Below are positions 25,606 to 34,267 of a stretch of DNA of 64,000 nucleotides, piece after piece (the stretch's first letter is position 1; the number at the start of each line of letters is the position of its first letter). The notes beneath the pieces were generated by a model that ran no database searches, was not told the origin of the DNA, and saw nothing but the letters and a program-made list of their open reading frames with translations. A program made the position numbers and the translations under genes. The stretch comes from Bog-756 sp035531955 (lineage in GTDB: Bacteria; Actinomycetota; Acidimicrobiia; Acidimicrobiales; RAAP-2), in the NCBI GenBank assembly GCA_035531955.1, contig DATKRZ010000023.1:1-64000 (forward strand). Reading direction: 5' to 3'.

Positions 25606-26663
25606 GCTCGACTGCCCCGCCGGGCCGGGCGTCCGCCGTTCGGGGCCGAACGACCAACCACCATGGCGTCCCCGAACGAGAGGAACCGGTAGCCCTCGGT
25701 GAGGGCGATGGCGTACAGCTCCCGCCACACGGGTCCGCAGAACGACTCGACCAACAGCAGCAGACTCGACCGGGGCAGGTGGAAGTTGGTCACCAACAGG
25801 TCGACCATTCGGAACGGATAGGGGCCGTGGATATAGAGGCCGGTGCGCCCGGAGAGCGATCCGGTGGCCGCGGCGGACTCGAGGGCCCGCACCGCGGTGG
25901 TGCCGACGGCGATGACCCGCTCGGCGGCGAGGCACGCGGCCATGGTCTCGGCCGGCACCGAGTAGCGCTCGGTGTGGATCACGTGCTCTTCGGCGGTGGG
26001 CGTGGTGACGGGACGGAAGGTGTCGAGGCCGATGGCCAGGTCCAGCCGGGCCACCGTGGCGCCCGCCCGGCCGAGTGCCTCGAGCAGCTCCGGGGTGAAG
26101 TGCAGGCCTGCGGTGGGCGCCGCAGCTGATCGGTTCCCCATCCCGCGGTCGGTGGCGTACACCGTCTGGTAGCGCTCGGGGTCGGTCGGAGGCCCGCGGA
26201 GGTAGGGCGGAAGGGGCATGCGACCCCTTCGTTCGATGACACCGGGGTCGATGAGGCGGACGAGCCGCCGGCCGTCATCCGCCCCGCCGAGGACCGTACC
26301 CACTTCGATGACCGGGGGTCCGCCGGTCGACTCCGAGAGCAGGGTGTGCTCGGGCAACCGGCGCCCCGGCCGGACCATCGCCTCCCAGACCGAAGGCCCG
26401 ATGTCGGCCGGTTCCAAGAGGAGGACCTCTGCGCTCCCCCCGCTGGCCTTGAACAAGCTCAGCCGACCGGCCAGGACCCTCGTGTCGTTGACCACCACCA
26501 CGTCGCCCGGCCGGACGAGGCCGGGGAGATCCGACACCCGTGCGTGCCGGGCTGCCACGTTGCCGTCCACTCCGGGCGCCACAAGGAGGCGGGCCGAGCT
26601 GCGGGGCTCAGCGGGCCGCTGGGCGATGGCCGCATCCGGGAGGTCGTAGCCGTAGGCGTCCAT
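25602..26663 (-). CDS. queA: S-adenosylmethionine:tRNA ribosyltransferase-isomerase
   Basis: QueA (353 residues) transfers the ribosyl group of SAM to preQ1-tRNA. It shows YDLPDAAIAQRPAEPRSSAR, VVVNDTRVLAGRL, PLPPYLRGP, DRGMGNRSAAAPTAGLHFT and NFHLPRSSLLLLVESF. The ATG at 26663 matches the family start (MDAYGYDLPD); an ATG at 26732 would add 23 residues with no family match. It lies 139 bases after ruvB and is coupled to tgt. Confidence 0.95.
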   Translation of the reverse strand: MDAYGYDLPDAAIAQRPAEPRSSARLLVAPGVDGNVAARHARVSDLPGLVRPGDVVVVNDTRVLAGRLSLFKASGGSAEVLLLEPADIGPSVWEAMVRPGRRLPEHTLLSESTGGPPVIEVGTVLGGADDGRRLVRLIDPGVIERRGRMPLPPYLRGPPTDPERYQTVYATDRGMGNRSAAAPTAGLHFTPELLEALGRAGATVARLDLAIGLDTFRPVTTPTAEEHVIHTERYSVPAETMAACLAAERVIAVGTTAVRALESAAATGSLSGRTGLYIHGPYPFRMVDLLVTNFHLPRSSLLLLVESFCGPVWRELYAIALTEGYRFLSFGDAMVVGRSAPNGGRPARRGSRA

Positions 26664-26802
26664 GGGCGTCCGGTCGGGGCCCGGGTCCGACCGGCACTGG
26701 TGATCCTGGTCGAGCTCCGGCACGGGCACCATGGTGGCAGACCGCGCCGAGCCCCCTTGATGCAGCGCGATGGCGGCACCTCTCGGGTCACGAGCGGGCG
26801 GA

Positions 26803-27915
26803 TCAGAGCAACGTCGGCTCGACGGGCGGCAACCCGAGATGGGTCCACGCCCGTGGGGCGGCGACCCGTCCCCGGGCGGTGCGAAGGACCAACCCCTGTT
26901 GCAGGAGGTAGGGCTCATAGGCGTCTTCGATGGTGTCGGGCTCCTCGCCGATGCACTGGGCCAGGGTGGTGAGGCCGACCGGCCGACCGCCGAAGCGTCG
27001 ACACAGGACGTCGAGGATCGCACGGTCGACCTTGTCGAGGCCCAGGGCGTCCACGCCGAACAGCTCCAAACCGGTGATGGCGGCCGCCGAGTCCACCGAC
27101 CCCTCGGCCCGCACCTCGACATAGTCCCTCACCCGTCGAAGCAACCGGTTGGCGATCCGGGGTGTGCCCCGCGAACGCTCCGCGATACGCCGGGCGCCCT
27201 CGGCGTCGACGGGAACCCCCAGGATCCCGGCGCTCCGGGTGACGATGGCCTGCAGCTCGTCCACGTCGTAGTGGTCGAGGCGTCCGACGAACCCGAAACG
27301 GTCGCGAAGCGGGCCCGCCACCAGCCCGGTGCGGGTCGTCGCTCCCACCAGGGTGAACCGGGGCAGGTCGAGGCGGATGCTCCGCGCCGTCGGCCCCTTG
27401 CCGATGAGGATGTCGAGCTTGAAATCCTCCATGGCCGGGTAGAGGATCTCCTCCACCGCCCGGTGCAGGCGATGGATCTCATCGATGAACAGCACGTCGC
27501 CATCCTGCAGGTCGGTGAGCAACGCGGCCAGGTCCCCGGCCCGGACCAGCACCGGGCCGGCCGTGATCCGCAACCCCACCCCCATCTCGGCGGCAACGAT
27601 GCCGGCCAGCGAGGTCTTTCCCAGGCCCGGTGGGCCGGCGAACAGGAGGTGGTCAACGGGTTGGGACCGCTTCAGGGCGGCCTCGATGACGATCTGGAGG
27701 TGTTCGGTCAGCTGGCCCTGCCCGACGAACTCGGCGAGGGTCCGCGGCCGGAGCCCGGCGTCCTCCCGGTCCTCGGAGGGAGCAGCCGCGGGATCGACGG
27801 GCCGCCCTTCATCAGGCCCCCCTTCATCAGGCCCTCCGTCTGCCGGCACTCCGTCTGCCGGCACCTCATCGAGCAGGCGTTCCCCCAGAACCTCCCGCCG
27901 GGCCTCCGGCGTCAT
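26803..27915 (-). CDS. ruvB: Holliday junction branch migration ATPase RuvB
   Basis: RuvB (370 residues) is the AAA+ motor of the RuvABC resolvasome. Motifs: LRPRTLAEFVGQ, Walker A FAGPPGLGKTSLA, Walker B VLFIDEIHRLHR, sensor GATTRTGLVAGPLRDRFG with the arginine finger, and a C-terminal winged helix ending near LGLPP. The first 50 residues hold a low-complexity PADG/PDEG stretch not typical of RuvB. Its ATG overlaps the ruvA stop (ATGA). Confidence 0.97.
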   Translation of the reverse strand: MTPEARREVLGERLLDEVPADGVPADGGPDEGGPDEGRPVDPAAAPSEDREDAGLRPRTLAEFVGQGQLTEHLQIVIEAALKRSQPVDHLLFAGPPGLGKTSLAGIVAAEMGVGLRITAGPVLVRAGDLAALLTDLQDGDVLFIDEIHRLHRAVEEILYPAMEDFKLDILIGKGPTARSIRLDLPRFTLVGATTRTGLVAGPLRDRFGFVGRLDHYDVDELQAIVTRSAGILGVPVDAEGARRIAERSRGTPRIANRLLRRVRDYVEVRAEGSVDSAAAITGLELFGVDALGLDKVDRAILDVLCRRFGGRPVGLTTLAQCIGEEPDTIEDAYEPYLLQQGLVLRTARGRVAAPRAWTHLGLPPVEPTLL

Positions 27916-28505
27916 CGGCTCCGGGCCAATTCGCGCAGTGCGGAGCGGACCATGTCCTCCACCGGCTCTCCGTCGTCAACCATGTCCAGCACCCCCCGGA
28001 TCTCCTCGGGCCCGTAGCCCAGCTCGACGAGAGCAGCCCGCACTTCGGCCCGGGGGGATCCATCCGGGCCACCACCGGGGCCGGTCCCGCCCAGGGTGGG
28101 GAGGTCGAGCCGGGCCTTCAGTTCGAGGAGTAGCCGCGCCGCCGTCTTCTTCCCGACCCCCGGCACCACGCAAAGCATCTCGATATCGTCCTCAAGGACC
28201 GCGGTGGACAGTGCGGCCGGGGACATCGACGAGAGGATGGCCAGGGCCAACGACGGCCCGACCCCGTGTGCCCCGATCAACGCCTCGAAGCAGCGGCGCT
28301 CGTCGGCGTGGGCGAACCCGAACAGCACGATGGCGTCCTCCCGGACATGGGTGTGGACGTGGAGGAACGCCTCGGACCCGGTCCGTCCCATTTCGGCCGA
28401 CAGCGCGGTGGGCACCGATACCCGGTACCCCACTCCCCCGACCTCGACGATCACCTCACCGGGTGCGGGCCGGTCGACCAGCACGCCCCGCAACGACCCG
28501 ATCAC
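27912..28505 (-). CDS. ruvA: Holliday junction DNA-binding protein RuvA
   Basis: RuvA (197 residues) clamps the four-way junction and recruits RuvB. It has the OB fold MIGSLRGVLV with VGYRVSVP, helix-hairpin-helix motifs GVGPSLALAILS and VPGVGKKTAARLLLELK, an acid-pin-type loop and a C-terminal RuvB-binding domain (VRAALVELGYGPEEI). It overlaps ruvC (GTGA) and ruvB (ATGA). Confidence 0.96.
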   Translation of the reverse strand: MIGSLRGVLVDRPAPGEVIVEVGGVGYRVSVPTALSAEMGRTGSEAFLHVHTHVREDAIVLFGFAHADERRCFEALIGAHGVGPSLALAILSSMSPAALSTAVLEDDIEMLCVVPGVGKKTAARLLLELKARLDLPTLGGTGPGGGPDGSPRAEVRAALVELGYGPEEIRGVLDMVDDGEPVEDMVRSALRELARSR

Positions 28506-29011
28506 GGTGGCCCGCCGTCGGCCACGGCCACGGCCCGGCGCAACCGCTGACTGGTCAGGTGGCAGGCGGCGAGAGCCAGGGCGTCGGCCACGTCGGGCGG
28601 GCGGGGAGGCTCGGCGAGTCCGAGCACCGAGGCCACCATGCGCTGCACCTGCTCCTTGGTGGCGCTGCCGTAGCCGACCAACGCCTGCTTCACCTCGTTC
28701 GACGTGTACTGGGCCACTTCGCAGCCCGATTCGGCCGCTGCCATCAGGGCCACCCCGGCGGCCTGGGCCGTGGCCATGGCGGTGCGGGCGTTCACCTGGA
28801 AGAAAACCCGCTCGACGACCACCGCCCGGGGCCGGAACTCGGACACCAGCGCCCGCAGCTCATCCGCCAGGGTGCGGAGCCGGTCGGGCAGGGGCATCTC
28901 CGGCCCGGTCGAGATCACCCCGGCGGCCACCGCGCCGAGGGCGCCGTCCCGGCGCGTGACCACCCCGTACCCGCAGCGCGACAGGCCGGGGTCGATCCCG
29001 AGGACGAACAT
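28502..29011 (-). CDS. ruvC: Crossover junction endodeoxyribonuclease RuvC
   Basis: RuvC (169 residues) cuts Holliday junctions symmetrically. The four catalytic acids are in LGIDPGLSRCGYGV, VVVERVFFQVN and PPDVADALALA (two Asp). It starts the ruvCAB unit after a 107-base gap from yebC; GGGAGGAG precedes the ATG but is about 13 bases away, a loose fit. Confidence 0.96.
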   Translation of the reverse strand: MFVLGIDPGLSRCGYGVVTRRDGALGAVAAGVISTGPEMPLPDRLRTLADELRALVSEFRPRAVVVERVFFQVNARTAMATAQAAGVALMAAAESGCEVAQYTSNEVKQALVGYGSATKEQVQRMVASVLGLAEPPRPPDVADALALAACHLTSQRLRRAVAVADGGPP

Positions 29012-29118
29012 GCGTTCGATGGTACTCCTCCCTCACCCGGACCGGAGGGATGCCCTTGCCGCCGGGCGGCGGGGGTGCACCGGCGGTCGGGCACCGTCGT
29101 GCGCCGGGCCAGCGGATC

Positions 29119-29868
29119 TCAGCCCTCGTAGGCGACCATGACCGCGTCCGGGATGTCGAAGTTGGCGTGGACGTTCTGCACGTCGTCATGGTCGTCGAGC
29201 GCCTCGATGAGCCGTAGCACCCTCTTCGCCTCGGACTCGGAGGCCACCTCGACCATCGAGGTGGGAACCATGGACAGCTCGGACGCCCCGGGGTCGAGGC
29301 CCGCCTTCTCCAGCGCGGTGCGGACCGCCATCAGCTCGGAAGGAGCGCTGGTCACCACCCACCGCTCCCCCTCGTCGGTGAGGTCCTCCGCCCCGGCCTC
29401 CATGGCCACCTCCAGGACCCGCTCCTCGTCGGCCGAGCGGGGGAGGGCGATCACGCCCTTGCGCTCGAACTGCCAGCTCACCGCGCCCGGCTCGGCCATC
29501 GACCCGCCGTTCTTGTTGAAGAGATTCCGGATCTCCGCCCCGGTGCGGTTGCGGTTGTCGGACAGGCACTCGACGATCACCGCCACCCCGGCCGGCGCGT
29601 AGCCCTCATAGGAGATCGCCTCGTACCGGACGCCCTCGAGCTCGCCAGAGCCCCGCTTGACCGCCCGTTCGATGGTGTCGATGGGCACCGACGCGTCCCG
29701 GGCCTTGGCGTACATTGTGCGGAGGCTGGCGTTGGCCGCCATGTCGCTGCCTCCCTCCCGGGCTGCCACCTCGACCTGGCGGATGATCTTGGCGAACACC
29801 TTGGCCCGGGCGGAGTCCTGGGCACCCTTTCGGTACTTGGTGGTCGCCCATTTGGAGTGTCCAGACAT
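29119..29868 (-). CDS. yebC: YebC/PmpR family transcriptional or translational regulator
   Basis: YebC family member (249 residues) with the conserved start MSGHSKWATTKYRKGAQDSA, then EGGSDMAANASLRTMYAKAR, YEGYAPAGVAVIVE, RNLFNKNGGS and the C-terminal DDHDDVQNVHANFDIP. Members have been described as DNA-binding regulators and more recently as helpers of ribosomes on difficult sequences. It starts 3 bases after pdxT and precedes ruvC, the usual arrangement. Confidence 0.95.
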   Translation of the reverse strand: MSGHSKWATTKYRKGAQDSARAKVFAKIIRQVEVAAREGGSDMAANASLRTMYAKARDASVPIDTIERAVKRGSGELEGVRYEAISYEGYAPAGVAVIVECLSDNRNRTGAEIRNLFNKNGGSMAEPGAVSWQFERKGVIALPRSADEERVLEVAMEAGAEDLTDEGERWVVTSAPSELMAVRTALEKAGLDPGASELSMVPTSMVEVASESEAKRVLRLIEALDDHDDVQNVHANFDIPDAVMVAYEG

Positions 29869-29871
29869 CGG

Positions 29872-30486
29872 TTAGGGCCTCTCCCCTTTGGTCATCGCCA
29901 CGAACAGCTGGTGGAGCCTACGGTCGCCGGTCAGCTCCGGGTGGAACGAGGCCACCAGCACCCGGCCCTGGCGGCACACCACCGGCCGGTTCGGGGCGGA
30001 CCGCCCGTCCTGTGCCGCCTCGGCCAGCGTAGCCAACACCTCGACTCCAGGGCCCGCCTGCTCCACCACCGGAGCTCTGATGAACACGGCGTGGACGGGC
30101 CCCTCGCCCAACTCGGGCACGTCGAGGTCGCACTCGAACGAAGCCGCCTGGGACCCGTACCCGTTGCGCCGGATGGTCAGGTCGATGGCCCCGAGACCCC
30201 GCTGGTCCTCGCGTCCGTCGAGGACCCGGTCGGCCAACAGGATCATGCCCGCGCAGGTCCCAAAGACGGGGAGCCCGTCCCGGATGGCCCCGTCCAGCGG
30301 GTCGAACAGAGCCGAGGACTCGAGCAGCATCGACAGCGTGGTCGACTCGCCGCCGGGTATGACCAACCCGGCGAGCCCGCCCAGGTCGTCTCGCCCTCGG
30401 ACCATGCGGACCGCTTCGCCCAGCTCGGCCAGCGCCTCGACGTGCTCGCGGACGTCACCCTGGAGGGCCAGGACCCCCACGGTCAT
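29872..30486 (-). CDS. pdxT: Pyridoxal 5'-phosphate synthase glutaminase subunit PdxT
   Basis: PdxT (204 residues) releases ammonia from glutamine for PdxS. It shows VGVLALQGDVREHVEAL, the substrate motif VIPGGESTTLSMLL, the nucleophile Cys in VFGTCAGMILLA, and the catalytic His/Glu in VASFHPELTGD. It lies 36 bases after pdxS and 3 bases before yebC. Confidence 0.96.
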   Translation of the reverse strand: MTVGVLALQGDVREHVEALAELGEAVRMVRGRDDLGGLAGLVIPGGESTTLSMLLESSALFDPLDGAIRDGLPVFGTCAGMILLADRVLDGREDQRGLGAIDLTIRRNGYGSQAASFECDLDVPELGEGPVHAVFIRAPVVEQAGPGVEVLATLAEAAQDGRSAPNRPVVCRQGRVLVASFHPELTGDRRLHQLFVAMTKGERP

Positions 30487-30522
30487 CGCCGACCACCCCG
30501 GCTCCGCCGGCCGGCACCGCGG

Positions 30523-31440
30523 TCACCAACCACGCTCGGCCAGATGCACCCCGAGTGTCCCCATCTCCTGTCCGGCCATCGCCCCGCCCAGTCCGCTCGA
30601 CACCTTGGCCAGCAGTCCGGCATCGGTGAAGTGGGCGGTGGCCTCCACGATGGCCCGGGCCATCTGCGGCGGGTTCCCGCTCTTGAAGATCCCGGACCCG
30701 ACGAAGACCGCCTCGGCCCCGAGCTGCATGACCAGGGAGGTGTCGGCCGGGGTGGCGATGCCACCGGCGCAGAACAGGGGCACAGGGAGCCGGCCGGAGG
30801 CGGCGATCTCTCGCACCAGGCCGATCGGGGCACCCAGGTCCTTGGCCCACCCGTACAGCTCGGCGGGGTCGGCCTGGGTCACCCGGCGGATGTCCCCGAG
30901 GATGGAGCGCAGATGGCGGACGGCCTCGACGATGTTGCCGGTGCCTGCCTCGCCCTTGGAGCGGATCATGGCCGCACCCTCGGAAATCCGGCGCAGGGCC
31001 TCCCCCAGGTTGGTGGCTCCGCACACGAACGGTACCTCGTAGTCCCACTTGTCGATGTGGTGGGCCTCGTCCGCCGGGGTGAGCACCTCGCTCTCGTCGA
31101 TGTAGTCGACACCCAGGGCCGCCAGCAACTGGGCTTCGGCGAAGTGCCCGATGCGGGCCTTGGCCATGACCGGAATGGTCACCGCCGCTCTTATCCCCTC
31201 GATCAACGCTGGGTCGCTCATCCTGGCGACGCCGCCGTCACGCCGGATGTCGGCGGGCACCCGCTCGAGGGCCATCACCGCCACCGCACCGGCGTCCTCG
31301 GCCACCTTGGCCTGCCCGGCGTCGACAACGTCCATGATGACGCCACCCCGCAGCATCTCGGCCAGGCCGCGCTTGACGGTGAACGTACCGGTGGGCCGCT
31401 CGCTTCCGGGGGGAGTGGACGCGGACTCGGGGTCAGCCAT
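30523..31440 (-). CDS. pdxS: Pyridoxal 5'-phosphate synthase subunit PdxS
   Basis: PdxS (305 residues) builds PLP from ribose 5-phosphate, glyceraldehyde 3-phosphate and ammonia in a (beta/alpha)8 barrel. Motifs: KRGLAEMLRGGVIMDVV, ALERVPADIRRDGGVARMSD, PVMAKARIGHFAEAQ, DYIDESEVLTPADE, GEAGTGNIVEAVRH and FCAGGIATPADTSLVMQLGA. It is the first gene of the pdxS-pdxT-yebC-ruvCAB run and borders the accessory region. Confidence 0.97.
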   Translation of the reverse strand: MADPESASTPPGSERPTGTFTVKRGLAEMLRGGVIMDVVDAGQAKVAEDAGAVAVMALERVPADIRRDGGVARMSDPALIEGIRAAVTIPVMAKARIGHFAEAQLLAALGVDYIDESEVLTPADEAHHIDKWDYEVPFVCGATNLGEALRRISEGAAMIRSKGEAGTGNIVEAVRHLRSILGDIRRVTQADPAELYGWAKDLGAPIGLVREIAASGRLPVPLFCAGGIATPADTSLVMQLGAEAVFVGSGIFKSGNPPQMARAIVEATAHFTDAGLLAKVSSGLGGAMAGQEMGTLGVHLAERGW

Positions 31441-31446
31441 CTGCCC

Positions 31447-31452
31447 ATTCTA
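31447..31452 (-). promoter_or_regulatory. Putative -10 box for a leaderless pdxS transcript
   Basis: On the minus strand TAGAAT is followed by GGGCAG and then the ATG of pdxS, so transcription would begin at or next to the start codon. No ribosome site is visible. The same six-base spacing occurs before the methyltransferase at 33405 and marR at 50858. Confidence 0.45.
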
Positions 31453-31920
31453 CCCCTGGTCACCGGGCAATCGGCCCGGCATCCGCCCCGGGGCCGGCAG
31501 GGCCGCCCGCCGATCGACATCGGTTGTCGACGGCCCGACCTCCGGCACCGAGCAAGGCCGATGGATCTCCCGGCAGAATGGTGGGGTTCTGTGGAGAAGA
31601 CCGGGAAGCTCTCACTGCAGGATTGGCAGGCTCGTTCACCGATTTGGTTCGAGAGCCCGACGACGTGGGATGAAGCCCGTGCGATCGAACGGCGCAGGTT
31701 GTGGGCGCGACCCATCCAGAGCCATCCAAATTTGCCGGTGAGGGTACGGCGCTGACCCGTCGTCCGGCGGCGCTGGCGTGAGCTCCGGTGGCGCCGGAGG
31801 CCATCGGCGTTCTCAGCGCCGGGCCGACGGGTTGTTCACGGTGTGGGAGGCTTCTCCGATGACCCGGCTGGCGCCGAGAGCGCCTGTGACCGTAACCGTC
31901 CTGCGCAGCGCTGGCGACTG
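31453..31920. other. Gap between pdxS and a glycosyltransferase gene, no clear gene
   Basis: The two flanking genes diverge. An open frame at 31561-31755 (+, 64 codons, Trp-rich, with SPTTWDEARAIERRRLW) looks slightly protein-like, but its third codon positions are far less GC-rich than in real genes here and it lacks a ribosome site. It could be a decayed fragment. Confidence 0.35.
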
Positions 31921-32790
31921 ATGGCCGCGACCCAACGCCACCGATGGCTCACCCTCCCGGACAACCGCGAGAGTCGCCGAAACGCCGCGCTGGTCGATTT
32001 CGCACTCGACCAGGCCCGGGCCGACTTCGCCGAGCGACATCCTCGTGTCCGGTTCGCTCCGGTGGTGGCGCTCATCGCCGCCTACGAGGAGGAGGCCAAC
32101 ATCGGCGACGTCCTGGCGGCTGTGCCCGACACCTCCTGCGGACTCGAGGTGTCCACCCTGGTGATCGTCGACGGTGGGACCGACGGCACCGCCCGCTTGG
32201 CCATTGACGCCGGGATGTTCACCTGTGTCATGCCCGTCAACCTCGGCCACGGCGTCGCGCTCCGCCTCGGCTACGAGCTCGCCTCGGCCCACGGCGCCCG
32301 TTACGTGGTCACCCTTGACGCCGACGGCCAGAACGACCCCCGGGAGATGGCCGCCCTACTCCAACCCGTGCTCGACGGCACGTCCGACTTCGTGATCGCC
32401 TCCCGCCGCCTCGGGATCGACGGGACCACCGACCGATTCCGTCGCGCTGGGGTCCAGTTCTACGCCTGGGTCCTGAACGCCATCGCCCACCAGAAGCTGA
32501 CCGACTCGTCCAACGGATTCCGGGCGTTCCGGATCGAGGTGCTCGACGACATCGCCCCACTCCTGGCGCAGGACCAGTACCAGACGGCTGAGGTCGTGAT
32601 CGTGGCGTCGAGCCGGGACTGGCGGATCACACAGGTGCCGGCCCAGTGGCACCCCCGGGCGTCAGGGGCGTCAAAGAAGGGCGGGAACCTCGTCTTCGGG
32701 TTCGCCTACGCCAAGGTCATCGCCACCACCTGGGCTCGGGTCGCCCGTGCGTCGCGCGACACGACGAGGCCACCCAGCAGAGCCTCCTAG
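31921..32790 (+). CDS. GT2 family glycosyltransferase, DPM1-like
   Basis: This soluble GT-A glycosyltransferase (289 residues) begins its fold at VVALIAAYEEEANIGDVL, with VDGGTDGTARLA and the DXD-type metal motif TLDADGQNDP, then SNGFRAFR and QYQTAEVVIVA. There are no membrane segments, so it resembles dolichyl/polyprenyl-phosphate sugar synthases that feed GT-C enzymes; the sugar and acceptor are unknown. The ATG at 31921 is used; a GTG at 31843 would add 26 residues of low quality. It opens the accessory region on the plus strand. Confidence 0.8.
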   Translation: MAATQRHRWLTLPDNRESRRNAALVDFALDQARADFAERHPRVRFAPVVALIAAYEEEANIGDVLAAVPDTSCGLEVSTLVIVDGGTDGTARLAIDAGMFTCVMPVNLGHGVALRLGYELASAHGARYVVTLDADGQNDPREMAALLQPVLDGTSDFVIASRRLGIDGTTDRFRRAGVQFYAWVLNAIAHQKLTDSSNGFRAFRIEVLDDIAPLLAQDQYQTAEVVIVASSRDWRITQVPAQWHPRASGASKKGGNLVFGFAYAKVIATTWARVARASRDTTRPPSRAS

Positions 32791-33097
32791 TCGACAACTC
32801 CCAGTCGAGTCATGCCGGCGCTTGGACTCTGAGCGGCTGTGCCGCCAGCGGGGGCAGGCAGCCGGTCGTTGCGAGGTCAGAATGTGTCCCTCCCATCCGG
32901 CAGTCCGGGGCGCGATTCTTCCCTTGAAGCGGCGTGGGCGACCCACCCGTGCGATCGCCAAGCACTTGTTCTTGGCATCGGGCCGCCGCAGCCCTGTAGG
33001 GGCGATCGCCTTCCTCCCGGCGCTCGGGGACGACCGAGCGTCAGAGTGCGATGATGTCTCGGCGGCAATGTCAACTGGTACCCAGTCTGGGCGGTGT
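32791..33097. other. Gap with no recognisable gene
   Basis: This stretch follows the GT2 gene. None of its short frames resembles a known protein and I see no strong terminator hairpin. Confidence 0.35.
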
Positions 33098-33301
33098 TCA
33101 GGTTACGAGCAGGCGAAGGCCGAGCTCCGCTGCATCGAGAGCGACGAGTCCGCGGTTGCGTTCGGCCCACCGTCCTGAGACAAGGTCATCCCGTAGCCCG
33201 CGCACTGCTCGCCGCTCGACCTCCGGCCCACACCGATCCTCCGCGACGTACATGATCGTCCAGATATGCCTCGGGCCGGCGCCAGGGCCTCGAAGAAGCC
33301 G
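33098..33301 (-). pseudogene. C-terminal remnant of a class I SAM-dependent methyltransferase
   Basis: Read on the minus strand, a frame between stops at 33304 and 33098 contains IWTIMYVAED, EVERRAVRGLRDDLVSGRWA and ERNRGLVALDAAELGLRLLV before the stop. This resembles the closing helix-strand of actinobacterial SAM methyltransferases (typical end: LDxxDxGxRLLV). No SAM-binding half exists upstream: the intact plus-strand methyltransferase begins there instead. It is probably a leftover of an earlier gene, broken by rearrangement. Identification is by pattern only. Confidence 0.4.
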
Positions 33302-33392
33302 TCAGCGCAGTCCCACGGTCACGGACATTCGGCAGTCGGTTCGACCACCCGGGCGCCGCAGCCCCCCGACGCGTCCACGGCCACGATCGCAA

Positions 33393-33398
33393 TATCAT
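33393..33398 (+). promoter_or_regulatory. Putative -10 box for a leaderless methyltransferase mRNA
   Basis: TATCAT lies exactly six bases before the ATG at 33405, in a short AT-rich patch, with no ribosome site between. Confidence 0.4.
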
Positions 33399-33404
33399 TG
33401 TCGT

Positions 33405-33995
33405 ATGGCTGACGCTGTTCATGAGTTCGACTCGTCCTACGAGGGGACGCCCCCCTGGGACATCGGGTACCCGCAGCCAGCATTCTTGGGATTGGCCCGA
33501 TCCGGAGCCCTGCAGGGGAGCGTCCTCGATGTTGGATGTGGAACGGGTGAACACACTCTCATGGCCGCCGGGCTCGGTCTCGATGCCACCGGAATCGACT
33601 ACTCACCGAGGGCCATCCGTCTGGCTGAGCAGAAAGCCCGAGAACGAGGCCTTGATCCGCGTTTCCTGGTGGCCGACGCCCTGGACCTCGAGTCGAGTAA
33701 CGATAAGTACCAGACGGTCTTGGACTGCGGCCTGTTTCACGTGTTCGATGACCGCGACCGGGTGCTCTTTGTCAGAAGCCTCAGTTCGACCGTTGCACCT
33801 GACGGCCGCTATTTCATGCTTTGCTTCAGCGACCAACAGCCTGGCACCTGGGGACCTCGGCGAGTGTCCAGAGCCGAGATTGAGTCGAGCTTCGCCGAAG
33901 GGTGGCGCATCGAGTCGATCGACAGATCCCAGATCGAGATCACCATCGATCCCGAGGGAGCACGCGCTTGGCTTGCGATCATTGCCAAGACATAG
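33405..33995 (+). CDS. Class I SAM-dependent methyltransferase
   Basis: This 196-residue protein has the SAM-binding motif I VLDVGCGTGEHTLMAAGLGL, the acidic ribose contact in ATGIDYSPRAIRLAE, then FLVADALDL and a late FHVFDDRDRVLFVRSL. The N-terminal SSYEGTPPWDIGYPQPAFL is typical of thiopurine/TehB-like and small-molecule methyltransferases in actinobacteria. The substrate cannot be told. A leaderless start is likely (TATCAT six bases upstream). It is followed by a strong hairpin and faces the sulfatase-HlyD gene. Confidence 0.85.
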   Translation: MADAVHEFDSSYEGTPPWDIGYPQPAFLGLARSGALQGSVLDVGCGTGEHTLMAAGLGLDATGIDYSPRAIRLAEQKARERGLDPRFLVADALDLESSNDKYQTVLDCGLFHVFDDRDRVLFVRSLSSTVAPDGRYFMLCFSDQQPGTWGPRRVSRAEIESSFAEGWRIESIDRSQIEITIDPEGARAWLAIIAKT

Positions 33996-34044
33996 TTCCA
34001 TCAGGTTCAGGCCGGATCCAGTTGTCCCCCGCAACCGCCGTCGG

Positions 34045-34075
34045 CCCATTCGTCAACCAGAGGTTGACGAATGGG
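34045..34075. terminator. Perfect 14-bp hairpin between convergent genes
   Basis: The arms cccattcgtcaacc and ggttgacgaatggg are exact complements around the loop aga. It lies 50 bases after the methyltransferase stop and 190 bases beyond the stop of the opposing gene, so it probably ends transcription from at least one side. There is no T-run, which is usual for actinobacterial terminators. Confidence 0.65.
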
Positions 34076-34267
34076 AGCGACAACGACGATCCACGATGCC
34101 CCTCATGGGCACGGATCCACCGCGAGCGCGCCGGCTGGACCGGTGACCACCCCGTCCATTTTCCGAAGAGCGGTCCTGCCCAGGGCCTGTGCTGGGGCCG
34201 GATCCGCCTTTGACGCGACGAATGCGGGCCACGATGTGCGCTGCTCGAACCCGGGGCGTCCTGCCGA

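Noticed and set aside
31561..31755. 64-codon Trp-rich frame before the GT2 gene
   Set aside because: Somewhat protein-like, but the third codon positions are not GC-rich as in the neighbouring genes and there is no start signal. Mentioned only as part of the gap.
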